In this document: piece after piece, positions 1-9,910 of the stretch | Position numbering within the stretch: position 1 is the stretch's first letter | How the letters are laid out: every line of letters starts with the position of its first letter | NCBI RefSeq assembly: GCF_014839805.1 | Contig: NC_051131.1 | Location: forward strand, 13,628,913 to 13,692,912 | Length of the DNA: 64,000 bases | From: Manduca sexta | Taxonomy: Eukaryota; Arthropoda; Insecta; Lepidoptera; Sphingidae | Reading direction: 5' to 3' | Translations under genes and position numbers: made by a program | Notes under the pieces: model-generated | Told to the model about the DNA's origin: nothing | The model's database searches: none | Seen by the model: the letters and a program-made list of their open reading frames with translations, nothing else

Positions 1-307
1 TGTTTAAGCATCTTATGCAGGCGTCAAACTCCCCAAACTGCTCTGACTGTGGAGTAAGAGATGACTTAATTCATGTTTTGTCGGAGTGTGTGCGGAGTGG
101 GCCTCATACTTTGAGCTTTAATGTGGGCAGCATAAATAGCTTTTTGACCATTCCAGTATCGGAAGAGGCTAAAGGCTTATTAAAAAATATTTTGATTTTA
201 TAAAAAAAATAGTAGGCATGGATAAAAGTGGACGTACGGAGCGACATAGTCGTGAAATAACGACCAAGCTCCTTAAATAAAGATTAAAAAAAAAAAAAAA
301 AAAAAAA
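1..307 (+). mobile_element. 3' end of a non-LTR retrotransposon (LINE) with poly(A) tail
   Basis: The window opens inside a LINE. An open frame runs to a stop at 201-203, then a short 3' UTR ending in AATAAAGATT, then about 22 A residues (roughly 286-307). The same 3' UTR occurs inverted at 43685-43795, which shows this is a repeated element and not a gene. The 5' part lies outside the window, so the clade is not certain; a zinc-knuckle C-terminus before an A tail is usual for jockey, R1 and I-like LINEs. Confidence 0.8.
3..203 (+). pseudogene. C-terminal fragment of LINE reverse transcriptase ORF
   Basis: The frame enters from the left edge and encodes a Cys/His cluster (CSDCG, then His, then Cys: a C-x2-C-x8-H-x4-C arrangement) close to the stop codon. 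This is the zinc-knuckle-like motif that ends the reverse transcriptase ORF of many insect LINEs. Only about 66 residues are visible, so it cannot be judged whether the full copy is intact. Confidence 0.65.
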
Positions 308-329
308 CCTTCTCCTGACAATAACAAAC

Positions 330-417
330 ATAACAAAAAAATAGTGACATCGGTCCAGCCGTTCACGCGTGATGGCGTGACCAAGGGAAATAGGGATTCA
401 TTTTTATATATATAGAT
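330..417. repeat. End of an unclassified transposon-like repeat
   Basis: A stretch following the LINE poly(A) reads CGGTCCAGCCGTTCACGCG, then GGGAAATAGGGATTC, then a short TATATATATAGAT tail. I recognise this as the kind of terminal sequence that recurs across lepidopteran genomes next to retroelements. The class is not certain from this one copy. Confidence 0.35.
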
Positions 418-1024
418 TATGTGCCTATTCATTTGTTAGCACATTACATTTTGCAGAATGACTGCTGCACCAGAAGGTATATGGAATGGTGTCCAGACAG
501 AGGTGACTGACGAGACATAAATATCCTTCACCAGTTGACACAGTTACACTGGGCAGTTCAAAACAGGATATACAATTAGTGGCGGCCCTAAACGACGCGG
601 CGCCCCAGGCGAAAACAAAAAGCAACAGACGCGAGGCCTCAGGCAGAGTAAAAAAACAGTCCCCTGTTTTATCAGTGTCGTCGGTAAGAACGTAAAAAAA
701 GGTCCTGCGAGGCACCGCGCGAGGCCTCTGTAATCGCGAGTCCCCGGGCGGTTGCCCGGTTCGCCTCCCCCAAAGGCCGCCTCAGTATACAATATGAGCT
801 CATCCTGAAAACATGCCTGACATTAGACAATGGTCTTAAACTAGAACCACACTACCATATTAGTCCAATACACTGTTACTTGGCATGAGACTTGCCTACC
901 TATGTTGGCTCCGACACACAAGATACATAGTAAATATGTAAACAGTGACTAAAATATTCTATGAGAGGTCTTTGTTTTCTCATTTTAAAACATTACATCT
1001 ATATACTATTATATAAAGCTGAAG

Positions 1025-1086
1025 AGTTTGTTTGTTTGTTTGTTTGTTTGTTTGTTTGTTTGTTTGTTTGTTTGTTTGTTTGTTTG
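1025..1086 (+). repeat. (TTTG)n microsatellite
   Basis: About 15 uninterrupted units of GTTT/TTTG lie inside the Helitron, just after its 5' terminus. This is a common position for such a tract in lepidopteran Helitrons. Confidence 0.95.
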
Positions 1087-1091
1087 AACGC

Positions 1092-1706
1092 GCTAATCTC
1101 AGGAACTACCGGTCCAAACTGAAAAATTCTTTTTGCGTTGGATAGCCCTTTGTTCGTGGAGTGCTATAGGCTATATATCATCACGCTATACCCAATAGGA
1201 GCGGAGCAGTAATGGCTAATCTCAGGAACTACCGGTCCAAACTGAAAAATTCTTTTTGCGTTGGATAGCCCTTTGTTCGTGGAGTGCTATAGGTTATATA
1301 TCATCACGCTATACCCAAAAGGAGCGGAGCAGTAATAGCTAATCTCAGGAACTACCGGTCCAAACTGAAAAATTCTTTTTGCGTTGGATAGCCCTTTGTT
1401 CGTGGAGTGCTATAGGTTATATATCATCACGCTATACCCAATAGGAGCGGAGCAGTAATGGCTAATCTCAGGAACTACCGGTACGAACTGAAAAAATCTT
1501 TTTGTGTTGAATAGCCCTTTGTTTTTGGAGTGCTCTAAGTTATATATCATCACGCTATGACCAATAGGAGTGGAGCAGTAATGGCTAATCTCAGGAACTA
1601 CCGGTACGAACTGAAAAAATCTTTTTGTGTTGAATAGCCCTTTGTTTTTGGAGTGCTCTAAGTTATATATCATCACGCTATGACCAATAGGAGCGGAGCA
1701 GTAATG
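1092..1706 (+). repeat. Minisatellite, five 123-bp units
   Basis: Units begin with GCTAATCTCAGGAACTACCG at 1092, 1215, 1338, 1461 and 1584, exactly 123 bp apart. Units 1-3 share GGTCCAAACTG and TTCGTGGAGTG, while units 4-5 share GGTACGAACTG and TTTTTGGAGTG, so two subtypes were amplified in blocks. Because 123 is divisible by three, the minus strand stays open through the array; that frame is not a gene. Confidence 0.95.
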
Positions 1707-2042
1707 AAACATGTTGCAAACACGGGGACGATTTATTAGTTTTGAGAGCTTCCGTTGCGTGCGCTGCGTAAACGGTTAAAGTTATGCAACAATGATGTAT
1801 GACGGGAGTGTTCCTCTTAAAAAGTTGTAAACAATATATTATAAAACATAGTCCCCCGCTGCATCTGTCTGCCTGAACGTGTTAAACTCAAAAACTACCC
1901 AACGTATTAAGATGAAATTTGGTATGGAGTCAGTTTGAGACCCTGGGAAGAACATAGGCTCCCGGGAAACCACTACTTTTATAACGGAAAACTTAAGCCT
2001 GAAAAACTTTATAACGCGGGCGGAGCCGCGGGCAAAAGCTAG

Positions 2043-3291
2043 TTTAAAATATTTGGCTGCATATTATTGAAATTTTGCCAAAAATGTTGTGCTTTTCAGA
2101 CAAATTCACCAAACCTGAAGCTTTATTCCATTGTATATTTTACTGAATAAATACTTTAATATAAATCAGTTTTATGTGCTTTTTGTTGTTTAAATAAAAA
2201 TATCCTATAAGGCATTTAAAGTGTTTTAAATTGAGATAAAACTGACTTACCCACAAATGGGAACTGACTCTTCAAAATGACATCTTTAATATATCATGAA
2301 GTTGTAATTAAATGTAATAAATTATTAACTCATATCTGAGAAAGGCCATACTTCTACAGTTATTGATGCAAGTACAGGAATATTTCCATTTATAATTTAA
2401 ACTATGTGGTATTCATATGCATAGCTGTGGATTTTCTCTAGGGATGGCAGCTGGGGTGGACCAAACAAAGGTTCCCCGACTTTAACAAATGGCCTCCACC
2501 ATGCAAGGCCTCTGTAAGTGTAAGGCTTTAACAAAAAGCAAATGTTTCTCAGGTAGGTTCTTCCCACCTTAGCTCCCCCTAACTACACCCATGGGAAATG
2601 TATTAACCAGTCGCTAAAGAATAAAATGTGGCAATTTTTGATTTGCATATAATGAAAGATCATAATTGCTTAGTTTAAATAAACTTACTAATAAAACTTA
2701 GTGACTGAAATGTATTGTTCATTTAACTTAAAACCTTTAATTGATATCAAATATTTCAATATGGACAAATGAAAGTAGAACTGATGATGCAACACTAACA
2801 CAATAATATTAGTTAAATAATGTGAAGCATGTTGTCATCAAACTATTTAACAAACCATAACTTATATCCATAAGACATATATCTCCAGGACATATAATAT
2901 TCTAAAAGAAGATAAGCACTATATAACTATGCACATGATTATGTTTTATTTTATTAACTATAAGTGTAGTGTTAAACGTTATAATTTTTATTTATTATTT
3001 TTGAAAAAGGCATACCTCTATCTGTGGTATCTAATAATTTAATATAAATATGGAAATTTTAATAAATATTGTATGTTTATTTTTACAATTTCCTATAGAT
3101 TTTGGAAGAATTCAAAAATGTTATATCAAAGCCAAGCTAGATAAATAATTTGACCTGCAGTAAATATATGAACAAAGAGATTGCACTGTAAATCTTTTTA
3201 TTGCACAAGTACTTCACACTATTTCTCGCATGCGGGCGTCGCGTTTACGCGGGAACATATTGTTGGTAAACAACACCAATAAGATTCTTAC
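2043..3291. other. AT-rich non-coding stretch
   Basis: No exon with usable splice sites was found. It probably belongs to the first intron of the minus-strand gene that starts at 3390. A small GC-richer patch at 2440-2600 looks like repeat debris, but I could not classify it. Confidence 0.5.
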
Positions 3292-3390
3292 CTTCCCCCT
3301 GATGCTGGAGTAGTCCGTCTCGCTCTCCGCGAAACCCTCGCCCTCTATCAGCGGGCTCATCTTTGCCGGTGACTCCGGTGTACTGTCCAT
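3292..3390 (-). CDS. First coding exon of an unidentified gene (33 residues)
   Basis: ATG at 3388-3390 (AAAG before it) opens 33 codons that end at a strong donor, GTAAGA, just below 3292 (phase 0). The peptide begins MDSTPESPAK, is acidic and serine-rich, and contains SPLIEGEGF, which resembles an acidic dileucine-type sorting signal. That would fit the cytosolic N-terminus of a transporter or endolysosomal membrane protein, but this is inference. The next exons lie to the left, in an intron longer than 3.2 kb or outside the window. I do not recognise the family. Confidence 0.5.
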
Positions 3391-5611
3391 CTTTCATTCA
3401 ACCTTCACGTAAAAACTGAATATCAGTGCAATCACTGCACCATCCTCTCACACGATCGCGATTTCTAACGCGTTTATCTTCTCTTTATTACCAACTTATG
3501 TGAACACTATACAACAACGAAAACAAAAACAACTTTATTAATGGGCAAACGCAAAAAGCACAAATCTTGAATCAAAAAATCCTTTATATCTCAGATCAAT
3601 CTAGAAATGATTTATGTGATATAACATACTCAGTGTATACCATAGTCACAGAAACACATAATGGTAGAATCCAAAGTAATTAAATACAGCGAATACTCAA
3701 GTAATCACTAATGTCTAGATGTTAAAATAGATTTTCTAAATAAAACAGATGGTAGGTATGTATGCCAACTTTTTGACAACTCACACAATCAGTATTGCAG
3801 GTTTATGACAAAATTACATCCATTTAAAATCATTATCAACGTACACTATATATTTTAGTATCTTAATAATAATAAAAGTACTTTCCACTTAGTAATTAGT
3901 AAAAAAAAATGCTTTATGATTCCCTCACGAATCTTTTTTCGGTAAAGTTCCTAATCTGAATTTAGTCTCTTTTGCTCATTAATGGCAAAACTCATGTACA
4001 TTACCAGACATTAGTAAAATACATTAGCAATCGCTAAGGCGATAGCCTAGTTGGTTGTGGAACGGACTGCCGAGACGAATGTCCACAGGTTTAAATCTCA
4101 AGGGCACACACCTCTGACTTTTCCAAAAAGTTATGTGTGTATTCTTTGTGAATTATCGATTACTTTAACGGTGAAGGAAAACATCGTGAGGAAACCTGCA
4201 TACCTGAGAAATTCTCTACAGGAATTTTCTAGGGTGTGTGAAGTCTACCAATCCGCACTGGGCCAGCGTAGTGGACTATGGCCCAATCCCTCTCAGTATT
4301 AGAGGAGGCCCGTGCCCAACAGTGGGACAGTATATAATACTGGGCTGATATTATTATTAATCGCTAATATTCATTTTATGAAAGAGGTTTCCATTTTTAT
4401 GAATTTGTCCTTATGTAAAAGCTACGTAGCATTGCATTACAATAAAAAATTATTATGCCGATTCATAAATGTGCATTTTTCATACAAGCAGTTTTTTTTA
4501 AATATATAATTCATTAAAGCCTAATTTAGATGAATCAATACGTTAAAACGCGGGCGAAAATTAGCTCGTCATTGCGTATATTCAAACAGGGTAACTTTTA
4601 TAAGTAATAATTTCGCACGATTATAACTAGATTTTGACAATAATTATTTATTTATAGGTTTGACGTTTATAAAAGAATTCTTACTTTATGTTATGATATC
4701 ATACTTTCATATGTAAGGATGTTATAAAGTAAAATACTATATTAGTAGTTTAAAGAAAACAAAAATGTAATATAAGCATAATTTAGACGGATCAATAATT
4801 ATCATAATATAAGTAGAAAAGGCGAAAATATGTGAAATTCTTTGGATGTCTGACAATTTAGTATAAAAAGTCTAAATGGCTGTGCATATAAACACAAAAA
4901 AATCCGTGGGACGAACCGCGCCGCGATCAAATGCTTGTACTTTGTTAACTTGCAACATTACCAGAGTTTTTTTTTTTAATTTTGATTTTCCCTTTATTAT
5001 TGGGAAGGCAAGGGTTCTAGCCCATACGGCCTCGTCATTATTACCAGAGAGAATACACATGGAGACCACAGTAGTTTTTACTATGTAGAAAATCTCAAAA
5101 TAAAGGGATCTACAAACAATCAATTGGGTGTTTCAAGCTAAATCCATTACTGGATACATTTTGAAATGGAAAGTAAAAAATGTATTGTGATAGCTTTTTA
5201 AATAATAGAAAGCTATCATACATTTTACATGTACACTTGATAAAAACAAATTATGTATAACATTTGAAGTCTGATTGAACTTTACGAAACAATAGCAAAT
5301 GGCATTCACGTTCAATTTCATACGTCAGTCATACCTATGTGTATGAGACTATCGATATAGGTGCGCCGAATACTTTACAGAGCATATAATACATTGCTAC
5401 TTATTATATCGTTTAAAATGTTGTCTATGCACAATGGCCTTGAGCTGTGTGAGTTGCGGCAAGCCATTTAAAGGTTTTGCTTTATTTTGTGTATAATTTT
5501 CTTGGAAATCAGTTGATAAAAACTCAGTTTGCCATCGCGACATTGAGTAATATATTGCTTATCATACATATAATATGATTCTGTGGATACATGAATCCTT
5601 GAACAATCAAT
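3391..5611. other. Divergent intergenic region, mostly AT-rich
   Basis: It separates the unknown minus-strand gene (start 3390) from FMBP-1 (start 5612). Apart from the SINE at 4038-4358 I see only AT-rich sequence. Both promoters must lie here, but no distinctive motif stood out. The FMBP-1 5' UTR probably begins after about 5340. Confidence 0.5.
4038..4358 (+). mobile_element. tRNA-derived SINE, full length with target-site duplication
   Basis: A perfect 9-bp duplication, AATCGCTAA, flanks the element (4029-4037 and 4359-4367). The head contains pol III box A-like (TAGCCTAGTTGG) and box B-like (AGGTTTAAATCTC) sequences. The body has the core GGTGAAGGAAAACATCGTGA and the tail ends GGGCTGATATTATTATT. 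A second full copy is at 30838-31180 and a 3' fragment at 18059-18142. Confidence 0.85.
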
Positions 5612-6256
5612 ATGGGTGATACTTCATCCGATTGTTCCTGGAAAAAAATGGTGATAGCGAAAAGCAACAACAAATGGTTTACTACGATCAAAGATGAGCA
5701 TAATGATGAAGATATTGTGAATACATCAAACTTTAGTTTAGACGAGGAGCTGTCATCGTACAAAGGAGTAAAATTAGAGCAAAATGAGTGTGAGCAGAAC
5801 TTTCAGTTGTCTGGTGAGCCGGTTTCGATGATGCAAGAAATAGATCCGCTTGCGCTGAATGAGCCACAGAAACGCAAGACGCGTAAATTATCCGCGCCAA
5901 AATGTGAAACACCGGACGAGAGAGCGACGAGGTTGGCTAAAATGTCCGCCTATGCCGCGCAAAGATTGGCTAACGAGCTGCCTGAACAGCGTGCAGCTCG
6001 TCTCAGGCGCATGTCCGAATACGCGGCCAAGAGATTGGCGCAAGAGACAGCGGAGCAGAGAGCCAAGCGCCTCGCGCGTATGTCCGCCTATGCAGCTAAA
6101 AGACTCGCCAGTGAGACCCCCGAGCAGAGGCAAGCGCGACTTACGAGGATGTCTGCATATGCAGCTAAGAGGCAGGCCATGAAAAGAGTTGCCAGTTCCG
6201 TGACCAACGGCACACAAAAACTTATTAATATGAACAGAATGCCTAACCAAAGTTGA
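5612..6256 (+). CDS. FMBP-1: Fibroin-modulator-binding protein 1-like STPR-domain DNA-binding protein
   Basis: A complete 214-residue protein in one coding exon. The C-terminal half has four perfect 23-residue tandem repeats (residues 99-121, 122-144, 145-167 and 168-190), each built on ET/LPEQRxxRLxxMSxYAAKRLA. This is the score-and-three-amino-acid peptide repeat (STPR) that defines Bombyx mori FMBP-1, a silk-gland factor of about 218 residues that binds the fibroin modulator element. In that family the basic, helical repeats contact DNA. The N-terminal 98 residues are acidic with a basic patch (KRKTRK) just before the repeats, a likely nuclear signal. I chose ATG 5612 because the frame is open and in proportion to the silkworm protein. 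Other insects have STPR proteins too, so silk-gene control is inferred only from the Bombyx work. Confidence 0.9.
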   Translation: MGDTSSDCSWKKMVIAKSNNKWFTTIKDEHNDEDIVNTSNFSLDEELSSYKGVKLEQNECEQNFQLSGEPVSMMQEIDPLALNEPQKRKTRKLSAPKCETPDERATRLAKMSAYAAQRLANELPEQRAARLRRMSEYAAKRLAQETAEQRAKRLARMSAYAAKRLASETPEQRQARLTRMSAYAAKRQAMKRVASSVTNGTQKLINMNRMPNQS

Positions 6257-6456
6257 GATTGTATGAGTCATTGATTATTAATTTACTTATTTATGTATGA
6301 TGTAGCTGTACGATTTGTACTTTCTTTTTTATGCAATTTACACTAAATGTAAATAGTTATTTTCTTCATAGATTTATATTGTCGTTTTTTATTTTTGCAA
6401 ATGTATTTAAGAGAAGGATTTAGCATTAACAGATCAATTATTATGACCTCTGTCAC

Positions 6457-6462
6457 AATAAA
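6457..6462 (+). promoter_or_regulatory. Candidate poly(A) signal of FMBP-1
   Basis: AATAAA about 200 bp after the FMBP-1 stop codon, in a strongly AT-rich 3' region. It is the first canonical hexamer downstream on this strand. Confidence 0.5.
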
Positions 6463-9400
6463 AGTAATTTTGTATGATTGTATATTGTCTTTAATATTTA
6501 CACAAGATAACAAAACACATTGATGATATAATGACATGGTAATGTTTTCAACTTATTGCAATTGCAAGTTATATCTATTCTAGAAGGAGCAATTAACAGC
6601 AACATAAATGCAGCTGGGACAGAAAACTTATGAAAAGCAGTTTGAATGTCTTAAAAAAAACAAATACACCACATGCAAATTCAAATAGCTGTTCCTAAAC
6701 ATATTAATATTTTGGCAAGGATCTACCAAAACAAATACTGATATAATCAAATTGTGAAAAATTAATATATCATATTTCACTTTTGTATGGAGATGGGCTG
6801 CAAGCGGTACACTTCAGAAACAAACAATAAATTAGCATCAAAACAAAGTGTACAGTTTAGAGCAAGGATGCAATCCTTCCTTTAAATTTCAAAAGTATTC
6901 TGTATATAACTTATTTTTTATTCTCCTCAAACAAGCACAAAGTTTAAAATTTAATAGTTTTAACCTTCATTTAAAAAACAAATATTTTTTTATCAAACAA
7001 AATTGTTTTAATTGTTATAAATTTTTGGTAATTCCCAATATATATTTTTTATACAATCAAAATGAGACTCAAATTTATACAAGGAATGCTTAAATCAGTC
7101 TATATACCCTACACCTAAGGAATACATTTATACAAAATATATTGTGATATAGATCAGTGGTGAAATGTAAAATAAAACCTGAAAAATATAGGTACTAAAA
7201 CTAATTATAAGTGGATATTAACCCATTATACTGTAAATATTAATTATCTATTTGTTAATAATATTTATTTTAAGAATTTATGTAAACATATACATAAATT
7301 ATAAAAGAGATGCCAGTAGGAATTAGATAAAACTAATAAAAATAAAAATATATTCACATTGAAGCAGCAGAAACAATTCAAGATTGTAGTAACTGTTTTA
7401 GAATGTGTGTCCACCAAGCAGAATGTTGTAGATCTTGACTTCGGTTGAGATTAAGACATTTAAATTAAATTAACTGGCTCCCTATTTTCTTAATTTCGTT
7501 TCTGTTGAAGGGAGAATGCAAAGGCATGGTGCATTAACAGTCTACTATTAAGATGTTGCGTTTTTTCACTGTGCATGATACAGGGATATAATATACACCT
7601 GACTCCTAAGTAAACTGTTGTATCTGTAAAAATAGCGATTTTCACTTTTTTAGCTTTCATTACCTATGCACTATTTACTTCCAATACCCAAAAAAAGAAA
7701 ACATTTAGAACTTTTTCAATGGGTTTGATAGTAAATAGTCCCTAGATAACGAAACGCTAAAAAAGAGAAAATCGGCATTTTTTCAAAAACTATATTTTTC
7801 TTAAGTCAACGAATTAAAACAAGATGCCATACAAGTATTCTGTTGCTGTCTCAACGTATCGTTACGGCGCTGCGTCAATGTGAATTAAGACGAACACTAC
7901 AATATAGGATTCTGAAGATCAAAACATTTACTTACATTTTATATATCTAATTGAGACTATAATAATATATAAAAGCCCTAATTTCTTAATAAATTCCTTT
8001 TGAAAATGTAATTTTTAACCAAGTGTAATTGTGATAATTGGCTTGCAAGCGATGCTTTGTCATGATACACAATAGAAGGACGGATAGAGAAATAATATAA
8101 AGCTATAATGGTTATAAGTGGCGAATTTAAAGTCACTAAAATATACTAAATCCGAAAATAAACTAAGATCCACTATCCACAAAAACATAGCTTCAGAGTT
8201 GCGCCAAAAAGTATTGCGTAGCTTTGGAAACATGGCGCATACAATCGCAGCTCTGTCGATAGTTACCTATTTTAAATGTATAGTTCATTTATCATGATTC
8301 TTTAAATGTTAATATTTATTGTAGTTTATATCAAGATCAAACATTTATATCTCGTTACAATTGCATTATATTTAATTTAAATTACTTTTACTGGAATTTC
8401 AATATGCTTCAGTGGATAATGGACCTAATAATATATCTTACAACCTATTTTAATCTACCTGTGTTATTAATTCATGTCATAGAACATGAAGTTATAAGAA
8501 AATGCAAATACACAAATGCGACTTACTGTTATGAAAGATGCATAAAATAAAATGAATAAAAATGTCCTTTTATTATACGAGGCATTTATACACCACATTA
8601 TCTCGATTCAGATAGCAGTGAAATGCTTTATGTGCTGGTACATAGGACTCATTTCGGCTCAACAATTTGGTTGACTTACGAATTTCTTTATAAAAAGAGA
8701 GCTGTTAAAACTCCGACCATGAAGTTTATAAAAAAAAAAACAATATTCCTAGCCAAGAATCAAACCCGCTGATATTGACAAAGAACCACATACTGTATCA
8801 TAACACCATTCGATAGTGTCACTCATAAGGATCAAATTCTGAGAAGTAATGACATGCGCCAAATTTAAGTATAGAGCTTAAGTTCGTGTTTTTTTTTTAA
8901 ATATCTTTGTAAACACCTGACAAAGGCTCTGGTTAAATAATTTTGTATTTTAATTGTTCACCTTTTTAAATGCAAAAAATGTTTTTGCAAAAAAATAGCA
9001 TTTTTGAAAACTATAAGCGACGCTAAGACCTACAATCTTTCAGCCACCGCAATATCGTATTCAAGGACAACTAGAAAAAGATTTTAACAATTTTTAAATT
9101 GCCTCAAACATCAAACCAAAACATCTATTAACTTGTTAGACTATTATGCTACATTGAAACTGAGTTGATGTGATCTATGTGGTGTGTAAACGCCTTAATC
9201 AGTTATGGGAAGTGTCTTATATTTTATCATAATATTGGTAATGACGTCATACTTTATTCTGTCAAAGCTGCCAGTGCCATAAACAAGAATTATAGTTATT
9301 TAAATTTGCCTACGAAAAATACAAATACATTTTTGTAACGTTATTATGAGCAAGTTTATAATAGTTTAATTTATATTAAGCAACCAAAAAAAATACAATA

Positions 9401-9910
9401 TTTTTACACATATTTCTAGTCTAAGATCATCAAATGAGTAATAATTGTTCCATTGAGATTTCATATCATTTTTATAAGTATGATGAATAAAATATTATTA
9501 TGACCAACATTATATTACTATATTGTGATGTGTCACAAATTAGCTGCATAGGTACAGTCCGTCACATAAAACAGTCAGTACTCAGTATGGCATGCCATTG
9601 TGGCAGCTACAATAAATATTCACAAACTTCGCTGCACTACGTGGATTGTAGCTAAAATACTTTAATTGGAGGTTCTCGTACAGTAAGCCCCGCCTCGAAC
9701 CAGACGACGATCGGTACAGTCGACCACATAATCAGCTGCACTCTAATTGTACAATGAACCCCATCACTGTGTAGAGGTAAAGGCCAGATTTTGCAAATAG
9801 TAGCTGGCACTCTTAGCCCCTAATGTTTCCGGCGCGCCGTGTCGGCTAGTGGTGCTTGCGAGGCGCAGGGCGCGCGGGCGCGGGCGCGGCGTGCGCGGCG
9901 CGCGCGTGCG
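6463..9910. other. Long AT-rich non-coding stretch, 3' of both flanking genes
   Basis: FMBP-1 (+) and MGRN1 (-) converge here. No exon, RNA gene or clear transposon end was found. The right part (9.2-9.9 kb) is likely MGRN1 3' UTR: a minus-strand AATAAA lies at 9253-9258. Confidence 0.5.

Larger units (their letters stand above)
998..2042 (+). mobile_element. Non-autonomous Helitron, apparently full length
   Basis: The 5' end starts TCTATATACTATTATATAAAG after an A, and the 3' end has a GC hairpin (CGCGG...CCGCG, about 2014-2029), a short spacer and CTAG at 2039-2042, followed by T. That is the Helitron signature: 5' TC, 3' hairpin plus CTRR, and insertion between A and T with no duplication. 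The body carries a TTTG microsatellite (about 1025-1086), a 5 x 123-bp minisatellite and a unique 3' part. No Rep/helicase frame is present. Related copies occur at 13.3, 16.7, 27.0, 58.2, 61.4-62.2 and 63.9 kb. Confidence 0.8.

Noticed and set aside
1092..1706. CRISPR-like array
   Set aside because: The 123-bp repeats abut with no unique spacers and lie inside a eukaryotic Helitron.
1410..1712. 100-codon minus-strand frame with a repeated FNTKRFFQFVPVVPEIS peptide
   Set aside because: It is a by-product of the 123-bp minisatellite, whose unit length is a multiple of three. It has no domain or start context.
5888..6271. 127-codon frame antisense to FMBP-1
   Set aside because: It mirrors the repetitive, GC-rich STPR coding region on the opposite strand and resembles nothing known.
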